Assembly (NCBI RefSeq): GCF_024323335.1
Contig: NC_066581.1
Span: forward strand, 230,780,539-230,844,538
DNA length: 64,000 bases
Source of the DNA: Lathyrus oleraceus
Taxonomy: Eukaryota > Streptophyta > Magnoliopsida > Fabales > Fabaceae
Direction: 5' to 3'
Numbering within the stretch: the stretch's first letter is position 1; the number at the start of each line of letters is the position of its first letter. The translations under genes were made by a program, and so were the position numbers. The notes below the pieces were generated by a model. The model made no database searches. It saw only the letters and a program-made list of their open reading frames with translations, and was not told where the DNA came from. Positions 32,858 through 44,690 of this stretch are shown in pieces.

Positions 32858-34140
32858 TGAAGGTGTGAAAAACACAAGAAATTGGGGGTTTGAATTGAGT
32901 TTTACAAGCAAAAGTTTTTTTCAAAACAAAAACGCAACTAACAAGTTAATATCAAAAAGATAAAAACACAAGTATTTTTATCCTGGTTCGCTTGAACTCA
33001 AAGTTATTCCAGTCCACCCGCCAAGGTGATTTTGCCTTATACATAAGGACTTAATCCACTATTATCAACATACTACAACAAACACAAAGAATAACCTTCT
33101 TTGTCTTCTCAAGGATCCAACTGAACCTTAGTCTACTCAAGGATTCACAAAGAACAACTTTCTTTATCTTCTCAAGGATAACCTCCTTAAGGACTCAAAT
33201 AAATAGTTTGAAGAATATTTTATTTGTTACAAGATGCTTCTACACAAGCATATTTTACACAAATGAATAACAAACACTTAAAAAAATTGTATATAAAGAA
33301 TGATAGTTTTTCACAAAGAAAAATGGCTTGTCAAAATATTTGTGCAACTAGCGTTTTCTTTAAGTATCCAATGCATGCTTATATAACATAAGCATGTGAC
33401 CGTTGGAGGGCAAAATAGGGAAAGCTCATTTGAGCGACCGTCCACTGTTGATGGGAAAGAAATGATACTGCATACTATCCTTTAGCCCAAAAAAGTAGTG
33501 ACAAGTGTGATGTATAGTACTGTCCGTGCCCACAAAATCATGTAGTGGAAATGTTGTTTGTTTTGTATCATATATTATTTGATCATGTTCCTATTTTGAT
33601 CTTATCCTTAAATTCATTGGCTTATTATGAAAATTGATTGAAGCATGAAATGAAGAAATAGAGAGTTGGATTCAGAAACTTCAGAACCTTGGATCAGAAC
33701 CTTGACAACATCAGTAGTCTGGCTTGAGGTCTTCAGTATCTTCATAATCTTCAGCTTCATAACACAACTTCAGAAGCTTGCATTATTCAAAAGTTTGGTT
33801 ATCAGAGTCCCGTAAAAAATCAAGAACTAAGAGAATATTGCAGCAGCAACATAGAGTCTCCTTAGAAGCTTCTGATGAGTGAAATAGCTCAGAAGTAGAA
33901 AGAACATTACAGTAGCAATATTGACGTCTTTCAGAACTTCTAATAACTTGTGCAGAAGAGGATTTAGAGCACATAGTTTAGAAAATGATGATGTTGCATA
34001 TCATACATTTAGAATCATAACTGGTTGTTAAAACTACACAATATCAAACCATTAGGGTACCAAAATTATTCTCACACAAATACAATATTGTTATCATTAA
34101 AACTCAAGGTATAAAGGCATAACCAAATCTTGTTCTAACA
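32858..34140 (-). repeat. Solo LTR of a diverged SIRE-family element
   Basis: 1,283 bp. The minus strand starts TGTTAGAACAAGATTTGG at 34140 and ends CACACCTTCA at 32858. Near its end it shares, on the minus strand, 'agtggattaagtcctt', the 'gcgaaccagga' region and a G-run/C-run region with the SIRE LTR's 3' part (compare 22960-23120), with many substitutions. The flanking 5-mers are cccat and ccaat (4 of 5). No internal coding DNA is attached. Confidence 0.78.
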
Positions 34141-35838
34141 CCAATGTCCCTGTAAATACTTTATTCATTGTCAATTGAGATAAGTTGAGTTTCTATAAGC
34201 TCAAATTCTTATCAGTTGGGACAAGTAGAGTAATTAGTGAACTCATATGAGCTTAATTCTTACTCAGTGAGATTGACCTTTATTAACATGTTAAATAACG
34301 AACATATTGGTAACATTAATAATTGGTCAATTTCTTACTAGAAGATAAAATCTCTGATATTTCTTTTCTCTGTATCTTACCAATCACTCTGTCATTTTGT
34401 TAGTAAGGAGATAAGAGAAAGGGATAAGAAAAGGAAAAAAAAAGAGAGAAATAAGAGAATAAAAACGAAAGAGAAGAGAAAATAAGAGGAAAAGCTTGAA
34501 GAAGATGAAAAATATTACATCAACAAGGATTTAACTCAATTTCATCATCAATCTTCTTCCTAAAGGTGGGTTCCTATATAACATTAGATTTAGGGAGGGG
34601 GTGGAAGTCCATGTCTTGGGAAATTAGGGTTTGTGTGAAACATGTTATATGTGATCATTTTGGTGTTCATACATGTTATACTTCTTGCTATGTTCTTGTA
34701 TATGATGAACCATGTTACTTGATGTTACCTTGGTATACTAAGTATTATGTATTGTTGTTGATGCTTCCTTTCTCCTTCCTGTTAAGTTTTATTTTGGTTC
34801 TGACAAGTCATCCTTGTTAGGCGAGGGGATATCTCGTCAAGTGAGATTTCATGTTTCTGGGATGTGATGTTCTATCATTCTCACTATGGGAGAGGACTGT
34901 CTCTGTAGGTAAGGTCTCGCTTGATGGCTCGCTAAGCCTCGTCAGGCCAGGTAGCGGGTTTTAATGAAGGGAAACATTATTTTTAGTCTCGTTGGGATCT
35001 CGCTTGGGTCTTGCTCAACGAGAGCTCGTTGGGTGGCTCGCTGAGTCTCGCCATATGAGAATGCCTTGTTTTGTTGAAAATGTTTTGGTTCCTTGTCTCC
35101 ACCCTAAAATGGGAACCATGATTTCTTTTCTCTATCCTTTATGATGTAAAATCATGCATATATGTTTATTAATGTTTGATAAGAAAGGATAAACTCTTAT
35201 ACTTATGTTATGAACTATATCATGAATTGTCACTTATCTTGAATGTAAATGGTTAAGCTGTTTGATCAACATCAAGTAATTTTCAAAGCATTTCTTCAGT
35301 CCCTCATCATTTCAAACCATTGATTATTTCCATCCTATTTCAATTAACTTCAAATCATTTCACAAATCATTTTTTACTAAAACGATAAACCCTCGATCAA
35401 CATCGAGTCTTTTTGTTCCTGCTTATCCAAAGCGTGTGAAACCTTTTCTTAATAAAAACCATTTGAAAAGGGAATGGGTTGTTTCCACTTTCCTGCTCCT
35501 TGAATGATAGAATGATTGACCCACGTCATATTGCTCGATCCTTTGTCATTTGAATACAGTATTTAAGTCTACTACTAATTTTATCAATTAACTTGGACAA
35601 AAAGGGAATGGGTGGTTTACACTTTCCTTATCCTCAAATGATTGAATGATTGACCCACATCATATTGCTCGATCTTTCATCGTCCATCTAAAAACAATTG
35701 AACACATCAAACTCTTTTATCGTTGTCGCGCGATCATCATACCCTTTTCACAAAATGAAAGGTATTTTGTCTCGGGATAATGCAAGACAATGCTTTATCC
35801 ACTTATATGTGTGAGTAAGATATCGATGTTTCACGTGA
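34141..35838. other. Unclassified repeat-derived DNA, no gene
   Basis: No supported ORF. It contains a purine-rich tract (about 34400-34500), a stretch rich in ctcg motifs (about 34820-35060), and a pair of ~100 bp related segments (35467-35695). Composition and motifs suggest part of an LTR-type element, but I find no termini or coding region. Confidence 0.35.
35467..35695. repeat. Two-copy repeat, ~100 bp units, 132 bp apart
   Basis: Segments starting near 35467 and 35599 share 'aaaagggaatgggt', 'gaatgattgaccca' and 'catattgctcgat' in the same order. Probably an internal duplication of an LTR or UTR. Confidence 0.75.
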
Positions 35839-38248
35839 ATGTTGATATGTCTCAAACCACCTATTTCCAATAATACTCTTGTGAATTCATTCATTTGTCA
35901 ACATACCATTTGTAATAACTATGTTAACAAGCATACTAATTTACATGATACTAATTGTAATATTTCGCATTTGAGGTTTGTTCACCCTTCACATCAAAAA
36001 TCATTTCCTTTTGTCCAAACTGCATTAAGTACTTCCCATTGTGATGTGTGTTTTTATGCCAAGCAAAAGAGATTGTCTTTTCCCCATAGCAATCATAAGT
36101 CAACTGATATCTTTGATTTGATCCATATGGACATATGGGCCCATTATCTATAACCTACATATATGGCCACCCATATTTTCTTACAATTGTAGATGATAAG
36201 AGTAGACATACATGGATTTTTCTCATGAAGAAAAAAAATTGAAAGTGTCACTCTTGTTAAAATCTTTAGGTCTCTAGTTAAAACCCAGTTTAGAAAAAAT
36301 ATCAAGTGCATCAGATCTGAAAATGGAAATGAATTTATTCTTAAGGACTTCTATATAATATCAGGCATTATACATAACACATCATATGTTGCCACATCCC
36401 AACAAAATGGCATAGTTGAGAGAAAACATCAATGTATACTTGCCATCACTATAGCACTTTTATTTCAAGCCAACTTTCCCAAAGTTTTCTAGTCTTATGC
36501 TTTTAATCATGCCATACACATCATAAATAGACTACCTGCACCTTTCTTGAATAACAAGTCACCTTTTCAAGTTTTACATAACCACCTACCTAACGTCAAG
36601 CTTCTTAAAGTTTTTAGTTCTCTATATTTTGATACAACATTACAAGACAATATGAAGAAGCTTGATTCTAGATCTAAGAAGTGCATATATCTTGGCTTAC
36701 AAATAGGTGTTAAAGGTCATATCATATTTGACTTACAATCTAAATAAATTTTTATCTCTAGAGATGTCATTTTATTTGAATCTATATTCCCTTACATACA
36801 TTATGAACATACATCATCTACTACTTCTTATTCTTCTCCTATTCCATCATCTTTACATGACTTGTTGAATTTTCTCTTTATTAATGACTTTCCTAATCAT
36901 GACCCACCTATTACTCAAACATGCACCCCTAACTCCATCACCAATCATAATACACCTATCATTCATACACCTACCATATATGATATTTCCATCAACACAT
37001 TTTCTCATCCATCAGTTCATACACCTATCAATCCTTAACATGTCATTGCACCTGATGCATCCTTTCAACCTAGAAGATCTTCTTGCATTAGTCATCCTCC
37101 TATGTTTCCACAGGACTATCAGTGTAACTTGATTGAGATTGCAAGACTTCCCCCTAATTGAGGTGCATTTCCAACTTCTTCTGCAAGTAAGTATCCTTTA
37201 TCCTCTTTCATATCCTATAATAACTTATCCACTCCTTATGCTCAATACTTTCTTAGCATGACTTCCATGATTGAACCAAAGTCTTATGAGGAAGTTGTCA
37301 AGGATATGAATTGGAGTAGAGCAATTCAAAATGAATTGCAAGCCCTTATGAAGACAAACAAACACATGGAAAATTGTTTCCTTGCCCAAGCACAAAAAGG
37401 AAATTGACTGCAGATGGGTTTTCAAACTCAAACTTCATGCCAATGGATTTGTGGAGAGATATAAGGCACGTTTGGTAGCTAAGGGTTTTAATCAAACTGA
37501 AAACCTTGATTATCTTGACACCTTCAGTCAAGTTGTCAAAATGACAACCATTGGAATCTTCATGGCCATATCCGTTGTTCATAACTGGCCATTGTTTCAG
37601 TTTGATGTCAATACTAATTTTCTTCATGGTGATCTCCATGAAGAAGTATACATGCAGGTGCCACCTGGTCTTGATTTCCCTTAACCTGACATGGTGTGCA
37701 AACTTCAGAGGTCCTTATATGGCCTCAAACAAGCTAGCAAATAGTAGAACACTAAGCTTACTGAAGGTTTAATACAATCAGATTATGTTCAGTCAAATTC
37801 TAACTATTCCCTATACACTAAGTCCAATGGTGATCATTTCACACTAATCCTTTTTTATGTAGATGATCTGGTCTTAGGGGGGAGGGGGAGATATGGATGA
37901 ATCACTCATATTAAGACCCTCTTGAATAACAAATTTAGCATCAAGGATTTAGGTGAACTCAAATATTCTATTGGTTTTGAAGTAGGCAAATCCAAAGAAG
38001 GAATTTCTCTATGCCAAAGAAAGTATGTTCTTGCCCTTTTGCAAGACATTGGCTTGAGTGAATCCAAACCTTGCAACACTCTTATGCAACCTCACTTGCA
38101 GTTACATAAAGAATCTGGGACAAGTCTATCTGATCCAACTACATATAGGACATTAATTGGTAGGCTTTTGTACTTAACTCATTCGAGATCAGAAATCTCT
38201 TATGCTATAAGTAAACTAAGTCAATTCCTCATCTTACAAACATACGCA
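35839..38248 (+). pseudogene. pol: Truncated copia pol, part 1 (integrase and RT)
   Basis: Broken minus gag and protease. The pre-integrase region is near 35960-36110 (HLRFVHPSHQ, CDVCFYAKQK). Integrase pieces are at 36100-36760, with HMDIWAHYL and a SQQNGIVERKHQ segment close to the catalytic-Glu motif; the middle is crossed by stops. Reverse transcriptase is at about 37260-38240 in at least three frames: KARLVAKGFNQTENLDYLDT, a degenerate QFDVNTNFLHG, an intact YVDD coded at 37856-37867, and KDLGELKYSIGFEV. It stops at the TSD of the solo LTR at 38248 and resumes at 43306 in the compatible phase. Not translatable as a polyprotein. Confidence 0.83.
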
Positions 38249-41200
38249 TGTCGCATCCGCGAAAAACAACCGACGGGCTAAAACAAAATAAACAGAGCCG
38301 CCACCGTGCGTTATTTATCCCAAAAGAGGGAAGGGAAACGCGCGAAGTAAACCTGGAAAAGACATGGTCTCGCGACCAAAGAGAGATGGGATCGGGAGTC
38401 GGTTATACGAAGGGAAGGTATTAGCACCCCTACACATCCGTCGTACTCGACGGGATCCACACTCAGAAAGATAGAAAAAGGTTGCTAAAACTGCTCACAA
38501 ACATCACACACACACACACACTGGAAATAACACAGGTGGGATAAGAAGGGAACGGGCTCGCTAGGATATCGCATCCTATGCCTACGTATCTCATCTGGAA
38601 TGAGAATCAGAGCTACCATAGTTCGGCTCATGCACGCCAAACAAACCACACGCAGGAAACCGACTGCCAATCGCTGGACTTATGTCAGACTCCACACAAA
38701 CCGGCAAACATGGAAACCGAATGCCAATCGCTGGACTTACATCAGACTCTGAACCAACAAACACACACTGGAAACCAATTGCCAATCGCTGGGCTTACGT
38801 CAGACTCCGCACTAACAAACACCAATAGGATACGGACAGCCAATCGCTGGTCTTACATCCATATCCTAACACACAAGAAGGATAACAACCAACAGGTTAC
38901 TAAGGAGTCTGGCACTCGAGCCTAGTAACTGTCAAGCAAACACACACAAAAAGAAAAAGGGTGCCCGGAGAGATCTCGTGCGACCTCCTGCCTACGTACT
39001 TCATCTGGTATGAGGATCAGGGCAACGTAGTTCCCCTTAACAGGGGAGAAACTTTCTCCTAACCAGAGACTGGGAAATGACAAACTAGAAGGGAGACTGA
39101 CTCGAGCCTAATAGTTATCATGTATTCCACAATGGTCCTAGGTTGAGTTTTCTATCTAACTTGCACAGGCAGCAAGCTATCTTAAACAGCTCAATCAAAA
39201 CAAAGCAAACATACACACAATTAGCACACACTATATACACACAAAGTGGGCTCACACAAGGGTTAGGCTGCAAAAGCAAGCCAACTGTATCAGGGTGATG
39301 TTAGCTCTTAACCCTAACATTGAGAGTTAGGGTGAAGCAGATGAAATAGGAAGTGAGGGGTGTGCCTCACAGCTCTTATCCCTGGCCAGGGAGAGCTTCA
39401 GACAAAGGAAAGTGTGGGTTCAGAAAGTGGGAACCCTTCTACACTTATGACTGACTCAACAGGGATCTTGGGTTACTATCCACAATGCATCAACACCAGT
39501 TGTGTGAGTAAATGGATGACTCAACTGAATAGCAGGAGATGGATTGCACATCTCTTGTATCTGCCAATTGCCTTATCAAAGGTCTTTTCCTGCTTGGCAC
39601 AAAGATAAACAAACACAAGCATTGCCTCTTAAGGAGGACTTCAGACAGGTGCCTGCCCAAGTAACAGGACAGGTCTTCCAGACTACATGAAGTCAGTGAG
39701 TTATACCTCAATTGGTTAAGCAACCAAGCAACAGCAAAAGCAAGTTCACAATGAACTATAGCAACTAATGTACCTGAAAACAATCTAATTCAGTCAGTAC
39801 ACAACTCAGAAAGTTAAACAGACAGTTAATAGTCAACAGTTAACTGTACAAAGTCAAACAAGCAAGCAAGCAATGAGTGCAAAGCACAAGCTCAACTCAA
39901 AGGAGCTAATCCACCTACAAAACAACTTAATGTTAATCAATATCAATCAAACATCAATCCAAATGAGCAAATGAATCAAACTCCCCAAGGCCATATGCTT
40001 CTTGTCCTGAAAACACAACTCAAACATAAGCACTAACCACTAGGACAAGGCCTAGGGTCAAAGAGGGAGAAATAATTCAAAACAGAACATGAAAATTGGC
40101 ATGAATCAAGCTTAATCAATTAAGAACAAAATCCAAGTGGTCTCATGTCCATATCATCAACCAATTTCATTTCACAAAGCATCTAAGGCAAAGCATGCAA
40201 GTTGAAAGCTCATTGAAGCAAGCAGAATGAACCAATCCAAATCAATTCAAAAATGATTCAATAAATCCCAAGAAAAATCATGGCTAAACAGCATTCATCA
40301 CATGATCATCATACCAAAAATCAAGTCATTTGGACAAGTGGAAGCAAGGAAAATAAATTCCATAAGGCAAGGCAAGGCAAAACAATCTCAATTAGGGCAC
40401 AAATAGATGCATCAACTTCACACAAGCCTAAAACAGAATCCACACATGATAAATGTCTCAACCCAAAGCCACAATAAACTTAAAAGTGTCTAGAATCAAT
40501 GTGCAAAATTTCAAGTTCATATGATAAACATAAAGCATTTCACAAATCATCTAAATTCATGACTCTCCAAAAGTCCATAAATGAGCAACCAGCAAAGAAA
40601 ATCTCAAACAAATTGGAAATGCACTCAAAAATTCCACAAAATTTCACAATCAAACTTAACATCCAGAAGTAGCATCATGCAAAAATTCACATCAATTGGC
40701 ATTTATTTGGCATGGTAATGAAAATCAACAAGTCAAGCAAGCAAAGGTGTGACACACATTGTCCCACCTACATTAACCAGATCATATCTCATCAACCAGA
40801 AATGGGAAAAATACAAACTCTATACCAAAATGTTCATTAAGATGTCTATTTTAAGCACACAAAATTTCACAATCATTGGAGCAATATCCATCATTTCATG
40901 AAGCAAATGGCATGGAAGGTCAAGAAAGCACATACATACACAATCCCTAAGCCAAAACAAAATTCATGCGTGCACAATTTCTGGAAAAAATCTCATAAAA
41001 TTCTAGAGATCATGAGGAACATCATGCAAAAAATCCCAGGCAATTTGGATTAGTATCCATGAACTTATGAATTTTTGAAATGGAGATAAAATTAAAAAAA
41101 TCATGTGAGGAACTAGCATGAAATGGCATGGCATAAGGAACTAAAATGCAAAGGCATGGTGAAAACATCCGGAGCCAAGGATCGAACCATGTTGAAAATC

Positions 41201-43300
41201 AAATTGAGGCACGCTTACAATGAAACGCCGCGTTTCATTAAAGCTGATGTGGAAGCGCAATTGAATCTTGGCCAATCAAATAGCCACGCTAGCTCCATGC
41301 AACCAATGCATGGCAATAAACATCCAAACTCATACAAACAACGCGCAAAGGGATCAAATAACTTTCTGGAAACGAAATTCTAGGGTTCTTCATGCGTGTT
41401 CATCCAGTTCATAGGCTCAAGAACATTTTTTCACAGAAATGAAAAACGAATACATCATCATGTTCATCTTTCCAAGCACATCAACAATCAATGATCAATT
41501 TGCTCTAATTCTCACTATCATGCATGGATCGAGCAAAATAACATTCACATGTCAAACTTAAATTCAACCTAACTCACTCAATTCTTGATGAAATTCTACG
41601 ATACAAAGCTCAGTGCACTCTACATTCAAAGATCTACCACATGCATATCCTAATTTCAAGAATTATAAGATTCGAACCCTAACCTTCAAAGAGATGCAAA
41701 ACTGAAATCGAGGTTTTCAAGCCTTGTAATGTTGAAACAGATGCTCTTATGCTCTTCGGAGAATGAATGGAGGAAGGATTGGAGGTTTATCTTGCACGAT
41801 CTAGCTGGAAAATCAAACTGCCATGGATGGAGGTAGCTTGCAACAGTCCTCAATCAGCTCGAAAATCCTTGCAATCTTGCTTCAAACACACTGAATTATG
41901 CTCATGGATCATGCTTTGATCAAGAACAATGCTATGTTTGTGAAGAAAATTGGAGAAAAGTTAAGAGGAAAATGTGAAGTTTTTGGATCTAGATCTAGAT
42001 TTCAGAATTCTGTTATGCTAATCCCATTTTCTGTTATGATTTGCAATATATATGGTCTGTTAATGATGCACACTAATCATGATTAGGCAAATGCAAGTGA
42101 ATTAAGCAAAGACCAAGTGTTATGCCAAATTGGAAATTCACCCCTCATGTGTTCAAAGCAATGTAACAGTGCAAGGTTCTGGTTTGAAATCCACATGAAA
42201 TGATGTTTCTAAGCCAAGGCAAGTGTTAGGAAGTGAATTCAATGAATATTTTTCAAATTGTCATTTTCCCTCCAAAATTCAAATGGAAAGTCCAATATTT
42301 TTGTGATCAAAATGCATGGAATATGATGTATAATTTGGATAGAGCATGTCAAAACAAGAATGTGGCAAAAAATCCCACTCCATTTGGCCTTTTGGTTCAA
42401 AAGTTATGCACTTGTGAAGTTCAAATTATCTTGACCAAGATTGATCCATATCTTCTCAACCACACATGAGAAATTCATGTTCTTGGCCTTTTTGGAAATG
42501 TGAGAGCAAGATCTACAACTTTCATGTTGGACAAAATTTCATTTGAAGCATTTTTGATGATGTAATCTTGAGGAGAAAACCTTTCCATTTTTGGCAATTT
42601 TGAATTTCAAGTCACTTTCTATTTTTGGAAACTTTTCATCTGACCTCAAATTCTCCATTGTTGATGTTTGAAATGTCAAATGAGACTTGTTTGAACATGA
42701 ATGAAGTCTCTCTAACCATCTCCCACATTCAAATCCATGGTTGAATGCACAGTTGACTTTGGTTGACTGATAGATGAATTTCAGCTTGACTATTGAGCTT
42801 GAGCCTCAATCTCCTGATGAACTGGCTCCAAAATGAAACCCTAGCTCCCACAAGCTCAATAAAACCATATAATTATCCCCATCTCATAAAAGACCTCATC
42901 TCCTTGACAAGCCCTGATTGGCACAGGGCAGATGATTAGGGTTGACCAGAGGTCAAAACCCTAATCCCAAGGAACTGATCAGGAATAATGAATCTCTTGG
43001 TGATGATAAGACCATGATGATGATGATGATGTACCATTCCAACCAAGATAATGATCAATCTCCTTGAGGAACCAAGAAACCCTAATTGAAGTACAAACCT
43101 TCAGATGGCTAGTGATCAATTCATGAGACCCTCAGGCTTGCATCTCTTTAACCTCTTTATCTTCTGAGAAAGACCTAGGAGGATGACTTGCTTATTGTTT
43201 CCCCATGATATGCAAAAATGCAATGACTAATGTCCTACAAATGAGAATGCAATATGCTAAGCTAGTCCCAAGAGAGGAGGGCAAATTTTGAGGTGTTACA
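38249..43300 (-). repeat. Ogre-type solo LTR, 5,052 bp, perfect TSD
   Basis: The minus strand starts TGTAACACCTCAAAATTTGC at 43300 and ends CGCGGATGCGACA at 38249. It is flanked by the direct repeat ACGCA (38244-38248 and 43301-43305). The end-proximal part (gggagtcggttat, gaaggtattagcaccc, cgtcgtactcgac near 38395-38450) matches the same part of the Ogre LTR at 57300-57692. No internal region is present, so the rest of the element was lost by LTR-LTR recombination. Short ORFs inside are unsupported. It interrupts a copia pol gene whose reading continues on both sides, which confirms the boundaries. Confidence 0.93.
38655..38870. repeat. Four-copy minisatellite inside the Ogre solo LTR
   Basis: The motif GCCAATCGCTGG recurs at 38666, 38722, 38781 and 38839, spacing 56-59 bp, each followed by a cttacatcagact-like segment. 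The left Ogre LTR has an unrelated tandem repeat in the comparable place. Confidence 0.9.
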
Positions 43301-43305
43301 ACGCA

Positions 43306-43854
43306 CACATGCTAGCAGGAGTCCATGTACTCGGATACCTCAAAGGTAACCCATGCAATGGTCTTCTATTTAGTTCATCAGCTGGTCTCAAACTCAAAGG
43401 GTTTTCTGACTCAGATTTGGGAGCATGCCCTGACACGAGAGACTAACTACAAGCAAATGATTTTTCTTGGAAAAGAATGAAGAAATTAGTGGTGTCTAAA
43501 TCTTCATCAGAAGTAGAATATCGAGCTTTGGCCCAAGCAACATGTGAGGGACAATGGATTCTATATTTGTTGAAAGATTTTCACATAGAGCATAATTCTC
43601 CAATCTTGATCTATTGTGATAACAAGTCATCTCTTCATATAGTAACAAATCCAGTTTTCATGAGAAAATAAAGTACATAGAGATCGACTGCCATGTTGTT
43701 AGAGATAAGGTTCAAGCTAGGACACTCCATTTGCTGCCAATCATATCAAAGGAACAAGTAGCTGACATTATGACAAAATCCTTGCACATGGGCCCTTTAT
43801 CAATCTACAAAACAAGCTTAGGATGATTGATATCTATTCTAGCTTTAAGGGGGA
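43306..43854 (+). pseudogene. pol: Truncated copia pol, part 2 (RNase H) and polypurine tract
   Basis: It continues the pol reading after the solo LTR: VLGYLKGNPCNGLLFSSS, GFSDSDLGACPDTRD, then a stop, VSKSSSEVEYRALA (the conserved S-x-x-E-x-E/V-Y region), YCDNKSSLHI, and after a further stop a C-terminal tail. The last bases (tttaaggggga) act as polypurine tract just before the LTR. Two or more nonsense or frameshift changes make it non-functional. Confidence 0.82.
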
Positions 43855-44103
43855 TGTTGAATGTAAAGGGACAGTGAAGAACATCGAGATAACTTGCTAG
43901 TCAAGTTAACTCAATTATGGTTGAAACTATCATTAGTAGCTAATTGTTTTTAGCTTAACTACTTTTAGTTAGGTTGTTAGAAGTTAGTTGTTCAGCTCTA
44001 ACAAATTATAACTCATATAAGTAGCGGCTTACAATCATCACTTTATAGATTTTGTGTAACCTTCTCATTCAATCAATATATTGAGATTGTTCTTTCTTCT
44101 TCA
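43855..44103 (+). repeat. 3' LTR (~249 bp) of the truncated copia element
   Basis: It starts TGTTGAATGTAAAGGG directly after the polypurine tract and ends near TTCTTCTTCA. It contains a TATA-like 'tcatataagtag' near 44013. No matching LTR lies upstream, in keeping with 5' truncation. The end is approximate. Confidence 0.65.
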
Positions 44104-44690
44104 ATGGAGTTTTTTAATCTCATTTCACAATTACTAAAGCGAATTAAAGGATAAAAAATATAAAAATATTTCAAAATGTTAATAGGTATTTTGCTCAGTG
44201 TCATATAGATGAGTTTTGAAAAATCTCCTTATATTTTTTTTAAAAATATATATATTATTTTTTACAATATAGTTAATTAAACAAATTTATTTAAAATTAT
44301 GTACTTTAACAAGCAATTGTGTTATAAAAGATAAATAAGTTGTTTATCCGAATAAATTATGTTCAAATTAATATCTCAAAATAAAGAAAAATATATATTT
44401 TTATATTAAAACTAAAGTTGTCATATTTTTAAAATTTATTTAATTATTTAAATTTTTTATAAAAATATATAAAATATAAAATATTATAGAAGTCCACCGC
44501 CAAATCCGCAGGTAAGTCAACATATATAATTGTATTCCTATGAATTCACTTCGAAAAGTATTTCTTGTGGATTATATTAAAGCTAAATATGTAACAATCA
44601 TCAATTTTTTCAGAAAAATTGCAATAAAATCTGCAAGTATTGTTGAAAAATCAGCAGTACGAACCCCAATTATTCCTGCGATTAATTTCC

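Larger units (their letters stand above)
35839..44103 (+). mobile_element. 5'-truncated Ty1/copia element, split by an Ogre solo LTR
   Basis: The plus strand encodes, in fragments, a copia pre-integrase domain, integrase and reverse transcriptase up to 38248. RNase H continues from 43306 after a 5,052 bp insertion. A polypurine tract (tttaaggggga, about 43844-43854) and a short LTR follow (43855-44103). No gag, PBS or 5' LTR was found upstream, so the element is truncated. Many stops and frameshifts show it is old. Confidence 0.8.

Noticed and set aside
36884..37132. Leu/Ile/His-rich ORF resembling a membrane protein
   Set aside because: Out-of-frame translation of the Pro/Thr/Ser-rich linker between integrase and RT of the truncated copia element.
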